A stretch of 64,000 nt of DNA from Limonium bicolor (taxonomy: Eukaryota > Streptophyta > Magnoliopsida > Caryophyllales > Plumbaginaceae). The notes beneath the pieces were generated by a model. It did not search any database and was not told where the DNA came from. It worked only from the letters and a program-made list of their open reading frames with translations. The stretch covers positions 99,916,357 to 99,980,356 of the forward strand of contig CM041783.1 of the NCBI GenBank assembly GCA_023374045.1. Direction: 5' to 3'. Positions within the stretch are counted from its first letter, which is position 1, and each line of letters starts with the position of its first letter. Positions 36,991-47,260 of the stretch are shown one piece after another. Made by a program: the position numbers and the translations under genes.

Positions 36991-38607
36991 CATTTAATGG
37001 GTTTTCATGCCTTTGTTTGATGTGTAGGTTTTTCAAGTTCATGAGAGGGTTTGAACTTTTGGCTTTATGCTCTCAGGCTTTGAGCTCTTGGGCTTTCAAT
37101 CAATGTTGTTATTGCAATTGTTGGAACCAACAATTGCCCCCAGTATTTTTCCTTAAGGCAATCCAAGCTTTTTAGAGTTCCGATCGATTGGCCCTAGTAT
37201 TTTCTTTGATTAACCGCGTGAAATGAATCTCACTCTCATAGGGTCAGGATTTATTTGCTATGGTCCTTTCTATTCTACACTCGATGTGTCTAGCATTTGC
37301 ACTCATCCTTTTCCTTTCAGTCATAATGTCTTGATCATTGAATTTGATATTTGTTTGACTTACGCCTTCGAACTGTTACTTTCACTTGATTGGATACACA
37401 ACTACTAAGTTAGAAGTCTTTAAAGCTTATAACGTGGCCTTGGGATGTGATGAATGACAATGGGACCATGGAGGAATGTTTGGAATATGTGGAGCTGTAA
37501 GGGTGACCAAAGCTGCAACTTACTCCTTCCTTCAGATTCGCCTCTTCTTATTTGAGGTTGTTTGGCCACTTCGTGGTGACTTTGCCGGTGAGCTTTGGAC
37601 TTTGGACTTTGGAGTTGCCCTTTGCATCATTGTCTCCTTTTTTGGTGTTTGGACTTCTTTCAGGCATTTTAGATTTGCATTGTGTCCTTTTTCATTTTGA
37701 GGTTCTTGTGGTTCCCGTTTTGAATGCTTAGAGCTGTTTTTGATGTGAGCTCTTTGGATCCTGTGTCACTTTGGGACCATTTGTGGATCATTTCATCATG
37801 CCGGTGGTTGTCTTACTTCTTTGGACTTGTGAAGTTGCTATCTGGAAGTCGGGCTCCTTGCTTCCTTTGGTCACTAAGTCGGTTATCCATCACTGGTTGG
37901 CTCGTTTTGTGGAGCTTTTAAGTGTATTAATAGGGGAAATGTATGAAAAGCTCAACGGTGGTGCCTAGGGTATAATGTCAGGGTTCACAAGCTTTTGGCT
38001 ATGTTGTGCTGAACCTAGGTGCTTCGTCATCCCTAATAGTTGTGTATCGTTCTTTGCTACTTTTCATAGGTCTGAGAGTAAATTTACAAGTAATCTCCTT
38101 CGATCGGAGATGCCGTTTGCCTTACTTTTGAATGTAGTCTCACTGGAGTCGTGTAAAAATGACACACTCATTCTCTCTTGGTTTTACCGCTCAAGACACT
38201 CTCGTGAAATGTTCACTCAGAGACTTGTTCACGCGTTTAAACAAAAGAAATAAACATTATCGCTCCCAGTATCGGATCGCCCCCAGTATTGTTTTGGGGT
38301 TTATTTAACAAACCTTTTGAATGCCCTTTTCCTTGTGATGGTGAAATTTTCTGTAGGGAGGTGATTATGTGTGGTGTTAAATGAAGATGGGGTGATTTTG
38401 TGAGGAGGTGTGTGGTGATGGGTTGAAATGGTTTCATGAATGAGGATAGGCACTCGGGCTTGGATACTCCAAAGATGTGGCATTGGGCCGGAATTTTCTA
38501 AGAATGAGACCGTTGGGCTAAGACGATTTCTGGACTGTGACTTGGCGCTTGGACCAAAATCTTATTTGAATTATGGATAGGTGCTCGGACTTGAATGTTT
38601 GGGGCAG

Positions 38608-38815
38608 TAAGTGTGACACTTGGGCCAAAATGTGCTGAGAACGTGACACTTGGGCCGGAGTGTTGTGAGAATGTGGCACTTGGGCCGGAGTGATGTGAGA
38701 ATGTGACACTTGGGACGGAGTGATGTGAGAATGTGGCACTTGGGCTGAAGTTATGTGAGAATGTGGCACTTGGGCCAGAACGTCTTGAAAGTGTGGCACT
38801 TGGGCCGGAAAGTGT
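38608..38815. repeat. 30-bp tandem array in E5
   Basis: About seven copies of GTGGCACTTGGGCCGGAGTG plus ATGTGAGAAT. E3 has only scattered TGGGCC-GAA phrases in the matching place, so the array grew in this copy or was lost in the other. Confidence 0.88.
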
Positions 38816-39947
38816 TTGGGCTAGAAATGAGGCACATGGGTCAGAGTGATTCCTAGACTAGAATGGATGTGTAGGCCTGAAAACTGTAAATATGGAAGTA
38901 AGGCACACGGACCGAAGGAAGTTGTGTGAAGTATGAATGGGCCACTGGGCCGTGGGAGAAAAATCCAGGATTCGTTGGGAGTTCTTGTTGGGCCTTCGGG
39001 CCTGAAACTAGAATGAATGAGTTATGCAAATTATCTTGAATTCAAATGGGCCGAAACCTAAATAAATGGTTCTGATTGGGCCTAAAAGATATGACACCTG
39101 GATGTAGGATCTTGAGCTAGAGCCCGAATAAAAAGTTATCCTTGACTGGAATGGGCCTTGGGCCGAAATGAAAAGGCCAGATTGATTTTTCATGTCTTAT
39201 AAATTACATGAAGTTTGGGTGGATTTCTTTTTAATGGGCCTAGAACTAAATGGATAAATCAAATTGGGCCGAAAGAGAAACCGCCTAGATCTAAGGTTTA
39301 GGCCAAAGCCCGAACAAATTACTCATATATTTAAACCAAGCAAGGCCTTTGGGCCACAAACAATAAAGCCGCAAATTCAGTTTGGACCGAGTTGATGTAG
39401 GAAAGTTCCAATCATATTCAAGGCTGGTAGTGGGTCGATCACACAAGTTCCACATGTCCTCACTAGACAAATTGAACCAACGGGTATGGATCGATCCGAA
39501 GAGATGCTTGGGGCGTGGGCCCAGGTCACCGCAAAGTAATAAGGCTTGCACCCTATTCTCTTGGGGCTTCTCCACTCTTTTCACATCACCTAAAGGCATG
39601 CGTCTACGGTCGGTCTTTAAATGACCAAACATGGGCTAGGTAAGGGTACTGCCAGGAAAATGCTTGGGGCTAAAGCCCAGGTATTAAGGGGATGTTGTTA
39701 GACGACATCCTTGTCTTTCACCCACTTATTCACATCACCTTAAAAGGTGTGACTCCCTGAAAAGGGACGCCAAAGGCGGGTCCCGGGGAGAAATCGGCTT
39801 GCGTGGACCCTCGCTCTCAAATGATGCATATGTACAGAAATTTAGGTTACGCACGAAAGTAAACAGACAATGTAATAAAAGCCATAAATAAACAATTTTC
39901 GAGTTAAGCCCTCTTTCTTAAAATTAAACAAGTTAATATTAAGAGTG

Positions 39948-39965
39948 TCCCCAACAGAGTCACCA
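39948..39965 (-). promoter_or_regulatory. E5 primer-binding site
   Basis: Minus strand TGGTGACTCTGTTGGGGA, one base different from E3's PBS, five bases from the LTR end. Confidence 0.75.
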
Positions 39966-40684
39966 TTCTGTGAGCCTCGATTTTTGAACCTCTACCCTTT
40001 GTCGGTTTGAGTTGATTACGGCCTGGTCGGGTTCTAGGTCCACTTATAACCTAAGCTTAATAACTATGTCATAAAAACATTATTTACTAAGTCCTAAGTT
40101 AGTTAACTAGAACCTAATTAGAGTCGCCACCTAATTTTAACCTAGATTAAATTAGGAAAGGAGAGTTTGGGTTTAGGGGCTTAGTATTCGACTTATTTAG
40201 GGTTCAAATTACTTTTATTACCCCTCATAGGTCGTTTTTCCTCTACTTATGTCGTTTACAGCTTATTACGGGGTCGATTGAACCTAAGTGCACAACTTTC
40301 TCATTTTCTTTTGTGTTTTTAGCATTTTTTGACGGAAATTAAAAGTGAAAATTGAAATTACCTAAACTAGGGTTTTGGAGACAAAATTAGGTCAAATTTT
40401 GATTCCGTCTGTGGCCACAGTGAAAAAGGTAAGAATGTACCCTCCCTCCTGTTGCTCGGTCAATCTTGCTGCGTACCTGATCCTAAAACCGATTACGCAG
40501 GGAGAGAGCTTTACGAAGAGAGAAGACGTATGTATTGTGCCAAGGTGTCAAGCCTGTCCCTCTTATGAGGGTGTCCTCTTATTTATAATGTTTACATTGT
40601 TAGATCGGGAGTTGCCAGCCTGTCTCTCTCTTTTGGTTTCCAGGCTGGCATTTGTACATAAATGAGATATTCGACTGCCTATTT

Positions 40685-40704
40685 GGCCGGAACGCGTTCC
40701 GGCC
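40685..40704. promoter_or_regulatory. 20-bp perfect palindrome
   Basis: GGCCGGAACGCGTTCCGGCC reads the same on both strands. It lies in E4's left terminal region, presumably LTR. Could be a dimeric protein site; no known factor is assigned. Confidence 0.7.
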
Positions 40705-40794
40705 TGACGATACCTAGGGTATTCCTTCCAGTCCCAGGAGACCGGATGTCTTTCTTACTTTACTCTTGTACTTTTCCCTCTTCATCAGTCCCAC

Positions 40795-40834
40795 AAGTTC
40801 TACTTTTGATTCCCTGAATGTAAAAGTAGAACTT
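40795..40834. terminator. 13-bp perfect inverted repeat (hairpin)
   Basis: Arms AAGTTCTACTTTT (40795-40807) and AAAAGTAGAACTT (40822-40834) with a 14-base loop. In the terminal region of E4; could be an RNA structure in the transcript end. Terminator is the nearest type offered, not a demonstrated role. Confidence 0.45.
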
Positions 40835-41248
40835 TTCTTCTTTGACATGCTTTTGAGAAAAATCCTTGCCTGTCTTTAGTTTTTTGTGATCTTCCGGATT
40901 GACTTTCTTCTTTCCTCAGTAGTCCCACAAGTTTTCCTTGCTTTTTTCCTATTCCTCCTTTTTTTTTAAAAAAAGAAAGAAAACTTGCCCGTGCCTCGCG
41001 CCTTTTCAATGTAGAATTTTCGAAGGCGCTTTATGTCAGTGTCCCTTTTCTAGGAAGGTGCAGAGTCCTTATTTTATCTTTTTATTAGCCGAGCGGGAAC
41101 CGTTTTCTTCAAAACTCCAGGTTTTATCTTTGATACCTTCTCTCTCCTTTACCCACTTCAGACTTCGCCGCTATTTCCTTACGCTTCGTTTCCGAACCTC
41201 CTCTTTATCTTCCTTGTTTCACTATTTTTCCTCCGCTCATCCTCCCCA

Positions 41249-41932
41249 ATGGCCTCTTCTAGCTCGAAGAAAAACAAGGCAGCAACAAATTTTGCTCCTG
41301 CAAAAGAGGCGATTCAAGGTACCTTTTTGTCCCAGGGGTTTCGCCCTTCCTATTTGAAATCTACCGCATCCTTTTCTGCCGATCGGGAGCCTTCTCCATC
41401 CTCCCTGGACACCTCCTCCCTTCTTTCCTGATTAAAGGATGTCGAAGTCCCACAGGGTACTCGCATCTATCTTCCTTCTTCCGATTCACATCCCCACGAC
41501 GATTTTGGGCTCGGATATGCCGTTTATGCGGACTTTTTCTCTCGTGGCCTGACTGTGCCCCCTCACCCATTCGTTTTGGGCTTCCTAATTTGGCGTTGCT
41601 GCGTGCTTGCTCACCTACACCCAAAGGCAATTTCTTACCTCCACGCCTATGTCCTCCTTTGTGAGGAGAACAAAATTCGGGTGGAAGCAACCGAGTTCGC
41701 CCAATTCTACTCCACAAGGGACGATCCTGATAGCCTGACGATCAAGGCGAAGGCCGGCTTTTCTCTTTTCGATTACAAGAAAGCGTCTTCCGGGTGGAAC
41801 TCCCGATGGTTTGTCATTGTCCCACCACCAGGCCGATTTTTGGGAGTTCCTTACTGCTCCTCGATCCCGAAAGGCCAATTTAGCTGCCCCCTTCCCCGGC
41901 AAGAAATGCCCATCTCGAAAATCCTGAAGATG
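41249..41932 (+). pseudogene. Antisense gene exon 1: gypsy-type 'transposase' domain
   Basis: Starts MASSSSKKNKAATNF. After a TGA at 41429-41431 the same frame continues through GTRIYLPSSD, YAVYADFFSRGLTVPPHPF, SYLHAYVLLCEENKIRVE, LFDYKKASSGWNSRWFVIV and VPPPGRFLGVPY. This pattern (hydrophobic, FF-x-GL-x-PPHPF, then W-x-SRWFV) resembles the plant domain annotated as putative gypsy type transposon, found in Tat-element extra ORFs and host derivatives. The donor ATG|GTAAGC at 41933 is strong. An unspliced reading would stop at 41992. Confidence 0.72.
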
Positions 41933-42080
41933 GTAAGCAACAAGCAGCCTACGGTTTCCCAATTTTTTACTCCGGCGCGCTGGACTCATTGAAGAAATAT
42001 CATAGTAAGTTTTATTTAGCCAGTTTTACCTAAATCTTTTACCTTTTACCATCTTCTTACTTTTTGCGTCGCTCGGGTAG

Positions 42081-43196
42081 ATTTCTTTTCTAGGGGAGAT
42101 AAGGTGGGGCCCTTCAACAGTTGGAATTTTGTTAACTTCAAAATGGGTGACGAGCAAGTTGATTATTATGCGTCTGTTGATGCGGCTGTCGATGCGGCCA
42201 CAAGACTCCTTGAGGATGCTTCTTCTTCTAAGAAGAGACAAAGAGGCGACAACGACAAGGATCGATCCGGACAGAAGAAAAAGAGAATTACTAAGTCCCC
42301 AGCCCGATCGTGCGGTGATTTGCCAGGTACTTGGCACGTGAGTCCAGGGTCTGGGCATCGCGTCTTTCTCCCTCTTACTCCTGATTCAGGCCTGGGGTCT
42401 GTCTCTCACCCAGGGCAGGGGTCTGGTCATCCAACTCCTATTTGTGAATTGTTTCCTGACTTGGCAGGATATTTTTCTTCCGATCCGGCCCACGGTGCTG
42501 TCTTGGAAGAGACCGACCTACGTATTGCTCTTTCTTATTTGAAGGAAACTTTTGCCTTCCCCTTTTGTATATTCTTTCCTGACCCTTCCTTTCTTAGGCT
42601 CTTAAGGCGCACCCATAACCGTTACTGACAACGAGGTTGCTTGCGGCCCGGCCCTCCCCACTGCTGCTGTTCTGGCTTCTGGTACTCAAGGATTCCGGAA
42701 GAAAACTGTATCAAAGCCGAAGGCTGTCTTAACAGAGGTCCTTGAAGCTGAAGGGGACAGTGAGGCTCTTGGCACCTCAACCCCATGTGATGTTCCTGGG
42801 GCCAAGGAATCAGTACACGAGAAAGTGAAAGAATATCGACCAGTGCCCGAGAACCCAGAGCTCCGAAGCAAGCAAAGGGAGGACATTACTGCCTCTTCCT
42901 CCTCTCCACCCCCTCCTGTTCAGGGGAGTTTCACCGGCCCTTCCCAGAAGGAGGGATGGTTCTACTATCTTGGGCAACCTCTGCGCAAGATCTCTTTGGC
43001 TACTGCTTGATACACCGACTCTTGGAAGGAAGCGATAAAGCTGTCTGATCATCCGGACGAGATCTTTGCTCCTTCGTCCATCGTTACTGCCACCAAGGAG
43101 AAACTGAGGGCCGGGAGCGGAGGAGCCGATGCTATCATGCGTCACTCCCTTCCCATGGGGGAGGTCTTCAACCTAATGTGGCAGGGCATTTTTCGG
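42081..43196 (+). pseudogene. Antisense gene exons 2-3: basic and Pro/Ser-rich middle
   Basis: Exon 2 (to 42326) reads MGDEQVDYYASVDAAVDAAT and a basic patch KKRQRGDNDK...GQKKKRITK that could act as a nuclear signal. Its donor is CCAG|GTACTT; the acceptor TTAAG|GCGCACCC at 42606/42607 keeps phase 1. Exon 3 reads APITVTDNEVACGPALPTAA onward, is Ser/Pro/Glu-rich, and after a TGA at 43009-43011 continues YTDSWKEAIKLSDHPDEIFA to MPMGEV-like residues and the donor CGG|GTTAGT at 43197. Confidence 0.65.
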
Positions 43197-43271
43197 GTTA
43201 GTGCAATCTTCCTCCCATTCTCCTATACCCTGTTGGTGCCCCCTAAACTTTTTAAGTTTTGCTTCCTTTAG

Positions 43272-44691
43272 GTTATGTCAATGGCCTAAAGTGCTGAAGT
43301 ACAAACCCGGGACCTCCAATCTGATCTGCAACATGAGAAAAATCGGGCCAACAATATTGAAGCTGAGTTGAGGCAGACCCGCTCTTCCCACGATAGTTAC
43401 ATTGATCTTGTAAATTACGAGATTGACCGCAAGGTGAAAGAATGGACGAACACTCTAAACAAAGAATTACGGTCATCTCGCCATGAGTGTGTCTGCCTTC
43501 GAGATGAGTACGAATTGAAGTTAAAGAATTTGCGGGAAGAGATGTTTGCTTTGAGAAACCAGAATCTCCGAACCGAGAGTATCCTAAAACAGGTACACAA
43601 CCAAGCTTCCGGCGAAAAGGATGTCATGATACCGCCGCATGCTTTGTCTGACTTGGAAGTTTTGTTGCGGCAGGTACAAGCTGCTCACAAAAGGGAGGTG
43701 GATTCCCTTGCTTCAGATAAGGTTTACTTTGCGGACCTGAAGGCTGCTCTTGAGAAAGAGACTGAGTCCCTTGAGATGGACAAAAAGGATTTGACCAGAC
43801 AGAATGAGGGTTTAGTGGAAGACAAAGCCAAACTCATTCATGAGCTTACCAGATTGGCCGAGGAAAGGGACGCCCTGGACGAGCAGACTCGGACCGCCTT
43901 TGATCAAGAGAAGCAGTCCCTGATGGAAGAAAACACGGCTCTTTCCGCCGGTAAAGCTGCTCTTGCGGCCGAGAAGGTCTCTTTGGAGGAAAAAGTGAAG
44001 GCTTTAGAGGAAGCCACGGCCTTCCTTCAATCCGAGAACGCTAAGGTCCCGGCCAAGGGTAAGTTTTATTGGTCTCTTTCCGGCCGTCTTCTATCCTTAT
44101 GTTTTATTCTTACCGATCCTACTCTTCTTCCTTTTTCAACCAGATTCTGAAAATCTTGTAAGACATGTCGAGAAACTCAGCAATCGTATTGACAAGCTGA
44201 ATGAGGAACTTTCTGCCACGGGTTCTGACCGTGATCTTTACCGAGCTCAGGTCCTACAGCTCGAGGAAGATGTTGCTAAGCATACAGCCTATGCCCGTCG
44301 GGCCCAAGAGGAGCTGAAGAAGCAAGGAACCATCATTGCCCACTTGAAGAAGGCTTTTGGCTCTCAGAGCCGGAAGATTACTAATGTTTGTCGCCAGACC
44401 ATCTCCAAGTACTTTCTGAAGAGGGGGGAAGTTTTGGATGACGATTTGTATAGTGAGCTGGAGTTTGACAATGTTGCTCAGAAGAGCAACTTCCTTGAGG
44501 ATTTTGAGAAGTTCGGTCGTCTCCCTGGTGAGACGGTCTTTGGGCCTAGTCAGGCTTCCTTCCTTCCTCCCAACAGTGGTATGCGCCAGGGGGTTTCCGG
44601 CTCTCATCAGGCCGTTGGAAAATCTAACTCTCAGGAGAGCGTGTCTTATCCGGTCGAAGGGTCTGCTGCAAAGAAGCCTGGTAAAGAATAG
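43272..44691 (+). pseudogene. Antisense gene exons 4-5: long coiled coil
   Basis: Exon 4 (43272-44058), after an early TAA at 43287, reads as an unbroken ~255-residue heptad-rich coil: LQSDLQHEKNRANNIEAEL, then ELKLKNLREEMFALRNQNL, HALSDLEVLLRQVQAAHKRE and KDLTRQNEGLVEDKAKLIHE. An 85-bp intron (GGTAAGTTTT...CAACCAG) joins it in phase 1 to exon 5 (44144-44691), which continues the coil (LVRHVEKLSNRIDKLNEEL) and then LKKAFGSQSRKITNVCRQTI and a low-complexity tail ending KKPGKE. Likely dimerising; partner unknown. Confidence 0.78.
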
Positions 44692-44966
44692 ATGCTTTTT
44701 AGAAAGAACGATTTCTTAGTGTAGGGATCTTGTATAGTTGTATTTTGGGTTACTACTTTGGTAATGTTTTAGCATTTTCGCTCATGACACTACTTTTGTA
44801 TCTCTTAATTGATTTAAGTTACTTTTTATGGGTTGGCTTTATATATCACTCATTTGGCTTTATCCGGAGCGACCGGACTTCCAAATGCTTTATAAGCCCC
44901 TTTTATTTACACCAAAGGTCCTTATACTTTCACTCAGTTTTATTTTCAAGAAAATTCCTAGACATT

Positions 44967-45345
44967 ATAGGCACGCTGGCCAGCTGATACATTTCAAGGC
45001 ATGATAGCCTGTAGGCACGCTGGCCAGATGGTACATTTCAAGGCATGATAGCCTGTAGGCACGCTGGCCGGATGGTACATTTCAAGGCATGATAGCCTGT
45101 AGGCATGCTGGCCGGATGGTACATTTCAAGGCATGATAGCCTGTAGGCACGCTGGCCGGATGGTACATTTCAAGGCATGATAGCCTGTAGGCACGCTGGC
45201 CAGATGGTACATTTCAAGGCATGATAGCCTGTAGGCACGCTGGCCGGATGGTACATTTCAAGGCATGATAGCCCGTAGGCACGCTGGCCGGATGGTACAT
45301 TTCAAGGCATGATAGCCTGTAGGCACGCTGGCCGGATGGTGCATT
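44967..45345. repeat. 44-bp tandem array between convergent E4 genes
   Basis: About 8.6 copies of a unit holding TAGGCACGCTGGCCGGATGG and TACATTTCAAGGCATGATAGCCTG, nearly identical (a few A/G, C/T changes such as GGCCAGATGG). It starts ~280 bp after the antisense gene's stop and ends ~60 bp before pol's stop. Tat elements are known for tandem repeats in a hypervariable 3' region that can seed satellites. No spacers, so not a CRISPR. Confidence 0.95.
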
Positions 45346-45401
45346 TCAAAAACTTTGTTTCAATAGAATACCTCATTTTATTGCTCTTGTGAAAAATATT
45401 T

Positions 45402-46319
45402 TTATACATAAAACTTTTTAAGGCATTCAGCATGCCAAGAGTGAGGCAATTCGTATCCTTCACTGTTTTTCAGGCGATATGAGGCTTGCCCTGTTCGCCG
45501 TTGTATTATAAATGGTCCCTCCCACTGGGGCTCTAACTTCTTTGGCTGCTTTACCTCCCGAAGGACCAGTTCGCCCGGAACGAAACTTCTTTCCCTTGTC
45601 CTTTGGTTAAAGTATCTCTCCACATTTGCCTTATCCCTTTCCATCCGAACTTGAGCCATGATCCTAGTTTCTACAAGTAAATCCAGGCTGTCTTTTACCC
45701 CTTCTCCGTTATTTTCCTCGTCATAGGATTCCCATCTAGCTGATGGGACTATAATCTCAGCCGGAACAATTGCTTCCATACCATAGGTTAATCTATATGG
45801 TGTTTCTCCAGTTGGCCCTTTTTCGGTCATTCTGTAGGACCAAAGGACCTGAGGCAGCAATTCCGCCCATCGTCCTTTCTTGCTGTCCAACCTCTTTTTT
45901 ATAGCTTTGACGATTTGCCAATTTGCGTTTTCCACCTGACCGTTTGCTTGCGGATGAGCGACCGATGCGAACCTCAAATCGATCTTCCACTCCTCACAGA
46001 ATGCCCGAAAGCTACCGCAATTGAACTGGGCTCCATTATTTGTCACTATTACCTTTGGGATTTCAAACCTGCAGACCACATATTTCCAAATAAAGTCCTG
46101 CGACTTTCTCGCGGTAATAGATATTGTTGGCATGGCTTCTACCCATTTGGTGAAGTAATCAATGGCCACATAGATGAACCTGTACCTTTCGGGAGATGCT
46201 TCCGGGAAAGGTCCAACAATATCTAACCTCCACATGGCGAATGGGACCGGGGATAATATAGCTTTTTGTGTGGCTGGGGGATTATGTATCTTGTGCCCGT
46301 GTTCTGGCATTTTATGCAT
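45402..46319 (-). pseudogene. pol: E4 integrase core and C-terminal domain, lost Asp
   Basis: An open 305-residue stretch: MWRLDIVGPFPEA (first catalytic Asp), YVAIDYFTKWVEA, PKVIVTNNGAQFNC, then HPQANGQVENANWQIVKAI (Glu present), WAELLPQVLWSYR, TGETPYRLTYGMEA, and the C-terminal FVPGELVLRE and WEGPFIIQRR. The second catalytic position, normally TDNG, reads TNNG: GAT-to-AAT removes the aspartate. There is no chromodomain, as expected for Tat. A one-base indel near 46310 splits it from the zinc finger. It would be inactive. Confidence 0.93.
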
Positions 46320-46600
46320 TTCTGTATGTACTCTTTAGAATGCTCTTTCATTTCCGGCCAATAGTATCCCAGCCTTAGGATTTTGTGAACTATTGCCCTT
46401 TTTCCCTGGTGGTTTCCGCAGGTTCCCTCGTGTAGCTCCTTCATGAGCCTTGCTCCCTCCTCTATGGTGACATACTTAAGCGCTGGTCTTGCGAATGACC
46501 TTTTGTAGAGTTGTCCGTGCTCTATGAAGAAAGATGCAGCTCTTCGCTTTATCTTTGTTGCTTCTTTCTCGTCTTGTGGCAATCTTCCGCTTTGTATGTA
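46223..46600 (-). pseudogene. pol: E4 integrase zinc-binding domain
   Basis: Contains YVTIEEGARLMKELHEGTCG, then NHQGKRAIVHKI, LGYYWPEMKEHSKEY and CIKCQ: the H-H-C-C zinc ligands of retroviral integrases with typical spacing. In frame with the second RNase H upstream; the frame shifts just after CIKCQ. Confidence 0.88.
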
Positions 46601-46917
46601 TTCAATGATGGGTGTCATCCAAGAGTTGGCTACTGTGTCCGATTCAATGGTGCACACTCGGACCTCTTCCAAACTTGATTTCGCCTTTATTTCCATCCAG
46701 ACTTTACTAGGCATTCTTTCGGCTATACTGGCCAATTTGGCCAACGCATCGGCCTCTATATTTTCCGCTCGGGGAAGATGCCTTAAATCGCACTTCTGAA
46801 AGTTCGCCTTTGTCTCTTGGACTTTGGCCAAGTACTTCCCGAGTTTCTCCTCTTTGACCTCGTAAATATTGTCGTTTTGTCGTGCCACCAACATTGAGTC
46901 TGAGTATATTTCCAATT
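46601..46917 (-). pseudogene. pol: E4 archaeal-type RNase H, second exon
   Basis: Begins after the intron with LEIYSDSMLVARQ (third catalytic residue, Asp) and includes CDLRHLPRAENIEADALAKL (fourth, Asp). Together with 47027-47260 it restores the full D-E-D-D set of a type I RNase H, so this domain's chemistry looks intact apart from neighbouring damage. Confidence 0.85.
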
Positions 46918-47026
46918 CTGCACAAGGAATTTAAAGAGGTAAGCTCCATTTCCCCCCTTTTGGAGGTACGTGACAAGTTTATAAGGACACAAATGGAAGC
47001 TACTGTCTCATTATAAGAAAAAAAAC
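46918..47026 (-). other. 109-bp intron inside E4 second RNase H
   Basis: Minus strand donor CAACAG|GTTTTTTTTC and acceptor CTTGTGCAG|AATTGG. Splicing joins ...LGATE to LEIYSDSM in frame, restoring a canonical RNase H sequence; without splicing the reading frame continues into unrelated residues and loses the third catalytic Asp. Confidence 0.78.
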
Positions 47027-47260
47027 CTGTTGCCCCTAAGGCAGTGGCGATTTCCGAACCCTGTATGAGAGCCTCATACTCTGCTTCATTATTTGTTACC
47101 TCAAATTCCAACCGGAACGCAAAGTTAAGAGTTCTCCCATCTGGTGTTTGGACCACTATTCCGGCTCCCGCTCCAGTCTTACATCGAGCTCCATCAACTA
47201 AGATGACATGTGGGTTTGCGGGCTCTCTTTGCCTTTGGGCAAAGGTCGTCTCGGTTATAA
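47027..47260 (-). pseudogene. pol: E4 archaeal-type RNase H, first exon
   Basis: Reads HVILVDGARCKTGAGAGIVV (first catalytic Asp) and LEFEVTNNEAEYEALIQG (catalytic Glu). This second RNase H, in addition to the one inherited by all Ty3 elements, is a hallmark of the Tat clade (established knowledge). Open frame continuous with the upstream RNase H. Confidence 0.9.

Larger units (their letters stand above)
36991..40420 (-). mobile_element. E5: truncated relative of E3
   Basis: About 37080-39970 repeats E3's internal block and leader, and 39971-40420 is the first part of an E3-type LTR (TGAGCCTCGATTTTTG). The left boundary against EA is blurred (36990-37080) and E3's left third is missing, so E5 is a deletion remnant. 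Its LTR is cut at 40420 by E4. No coding frame is shared with E3. Confidence 0.75.
40421..41038 (-). repeat. Probable E4 3' LTR (right limit tentative)
   Basis: The left limit is firm, being the E5 break at 40421. The right limit is a guess: ...TTTATGTCA at 41038 followed on the minus strand by a purine-rich AGAAAAGGGACAC would be a TG start with a polypurine tract. The other LTR is not in the window, so this cannot be settled. Contains two perfect inverted repeats listed separately. Confidence 0.4.
41249..44691 (+). pseudogene. Antisense multi-exon coiled-coil gene of E4 (overview)
   Basis: Lies opposite to E4 between pol and the 3' LTR. My exon model: 41249-41932, ~42081-42326, 42607-43196, 43272-44058, 44144-44691. 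GT-AG sites and phases agree for exons 2-3 (phase 1), 3-4 (phase 0) and 4-5 (phase 1); the exon 1-2 join is not settled. Total about 945 residues: an N-terminal plant gypsy-type domain, a basic low-complexity middle and a long coiled coil. Three nonsense codons (41429, 43009, 43287) interrupt it, at least two explained by C-to-T. Grande and other Tat elements are known to carry a conserved antisense gene at this place; function unknown. No host gene family fits better. Confidence 0.8.

Noticed and set aside
43272..44691. Coiled-coil frame as a host gene (myosin or kinesin-like)
   Set aside because: No motor or other host domain; position and strand match the antisense gene of Tat elements and exon 1 has a gypsy-associated domain.
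44967..45345. Regular 44-bp repeats resembling a CRISPR array
   Set aside because: Copies are head-to-tail without unique spacers, and the context is a plant retrotransposon.
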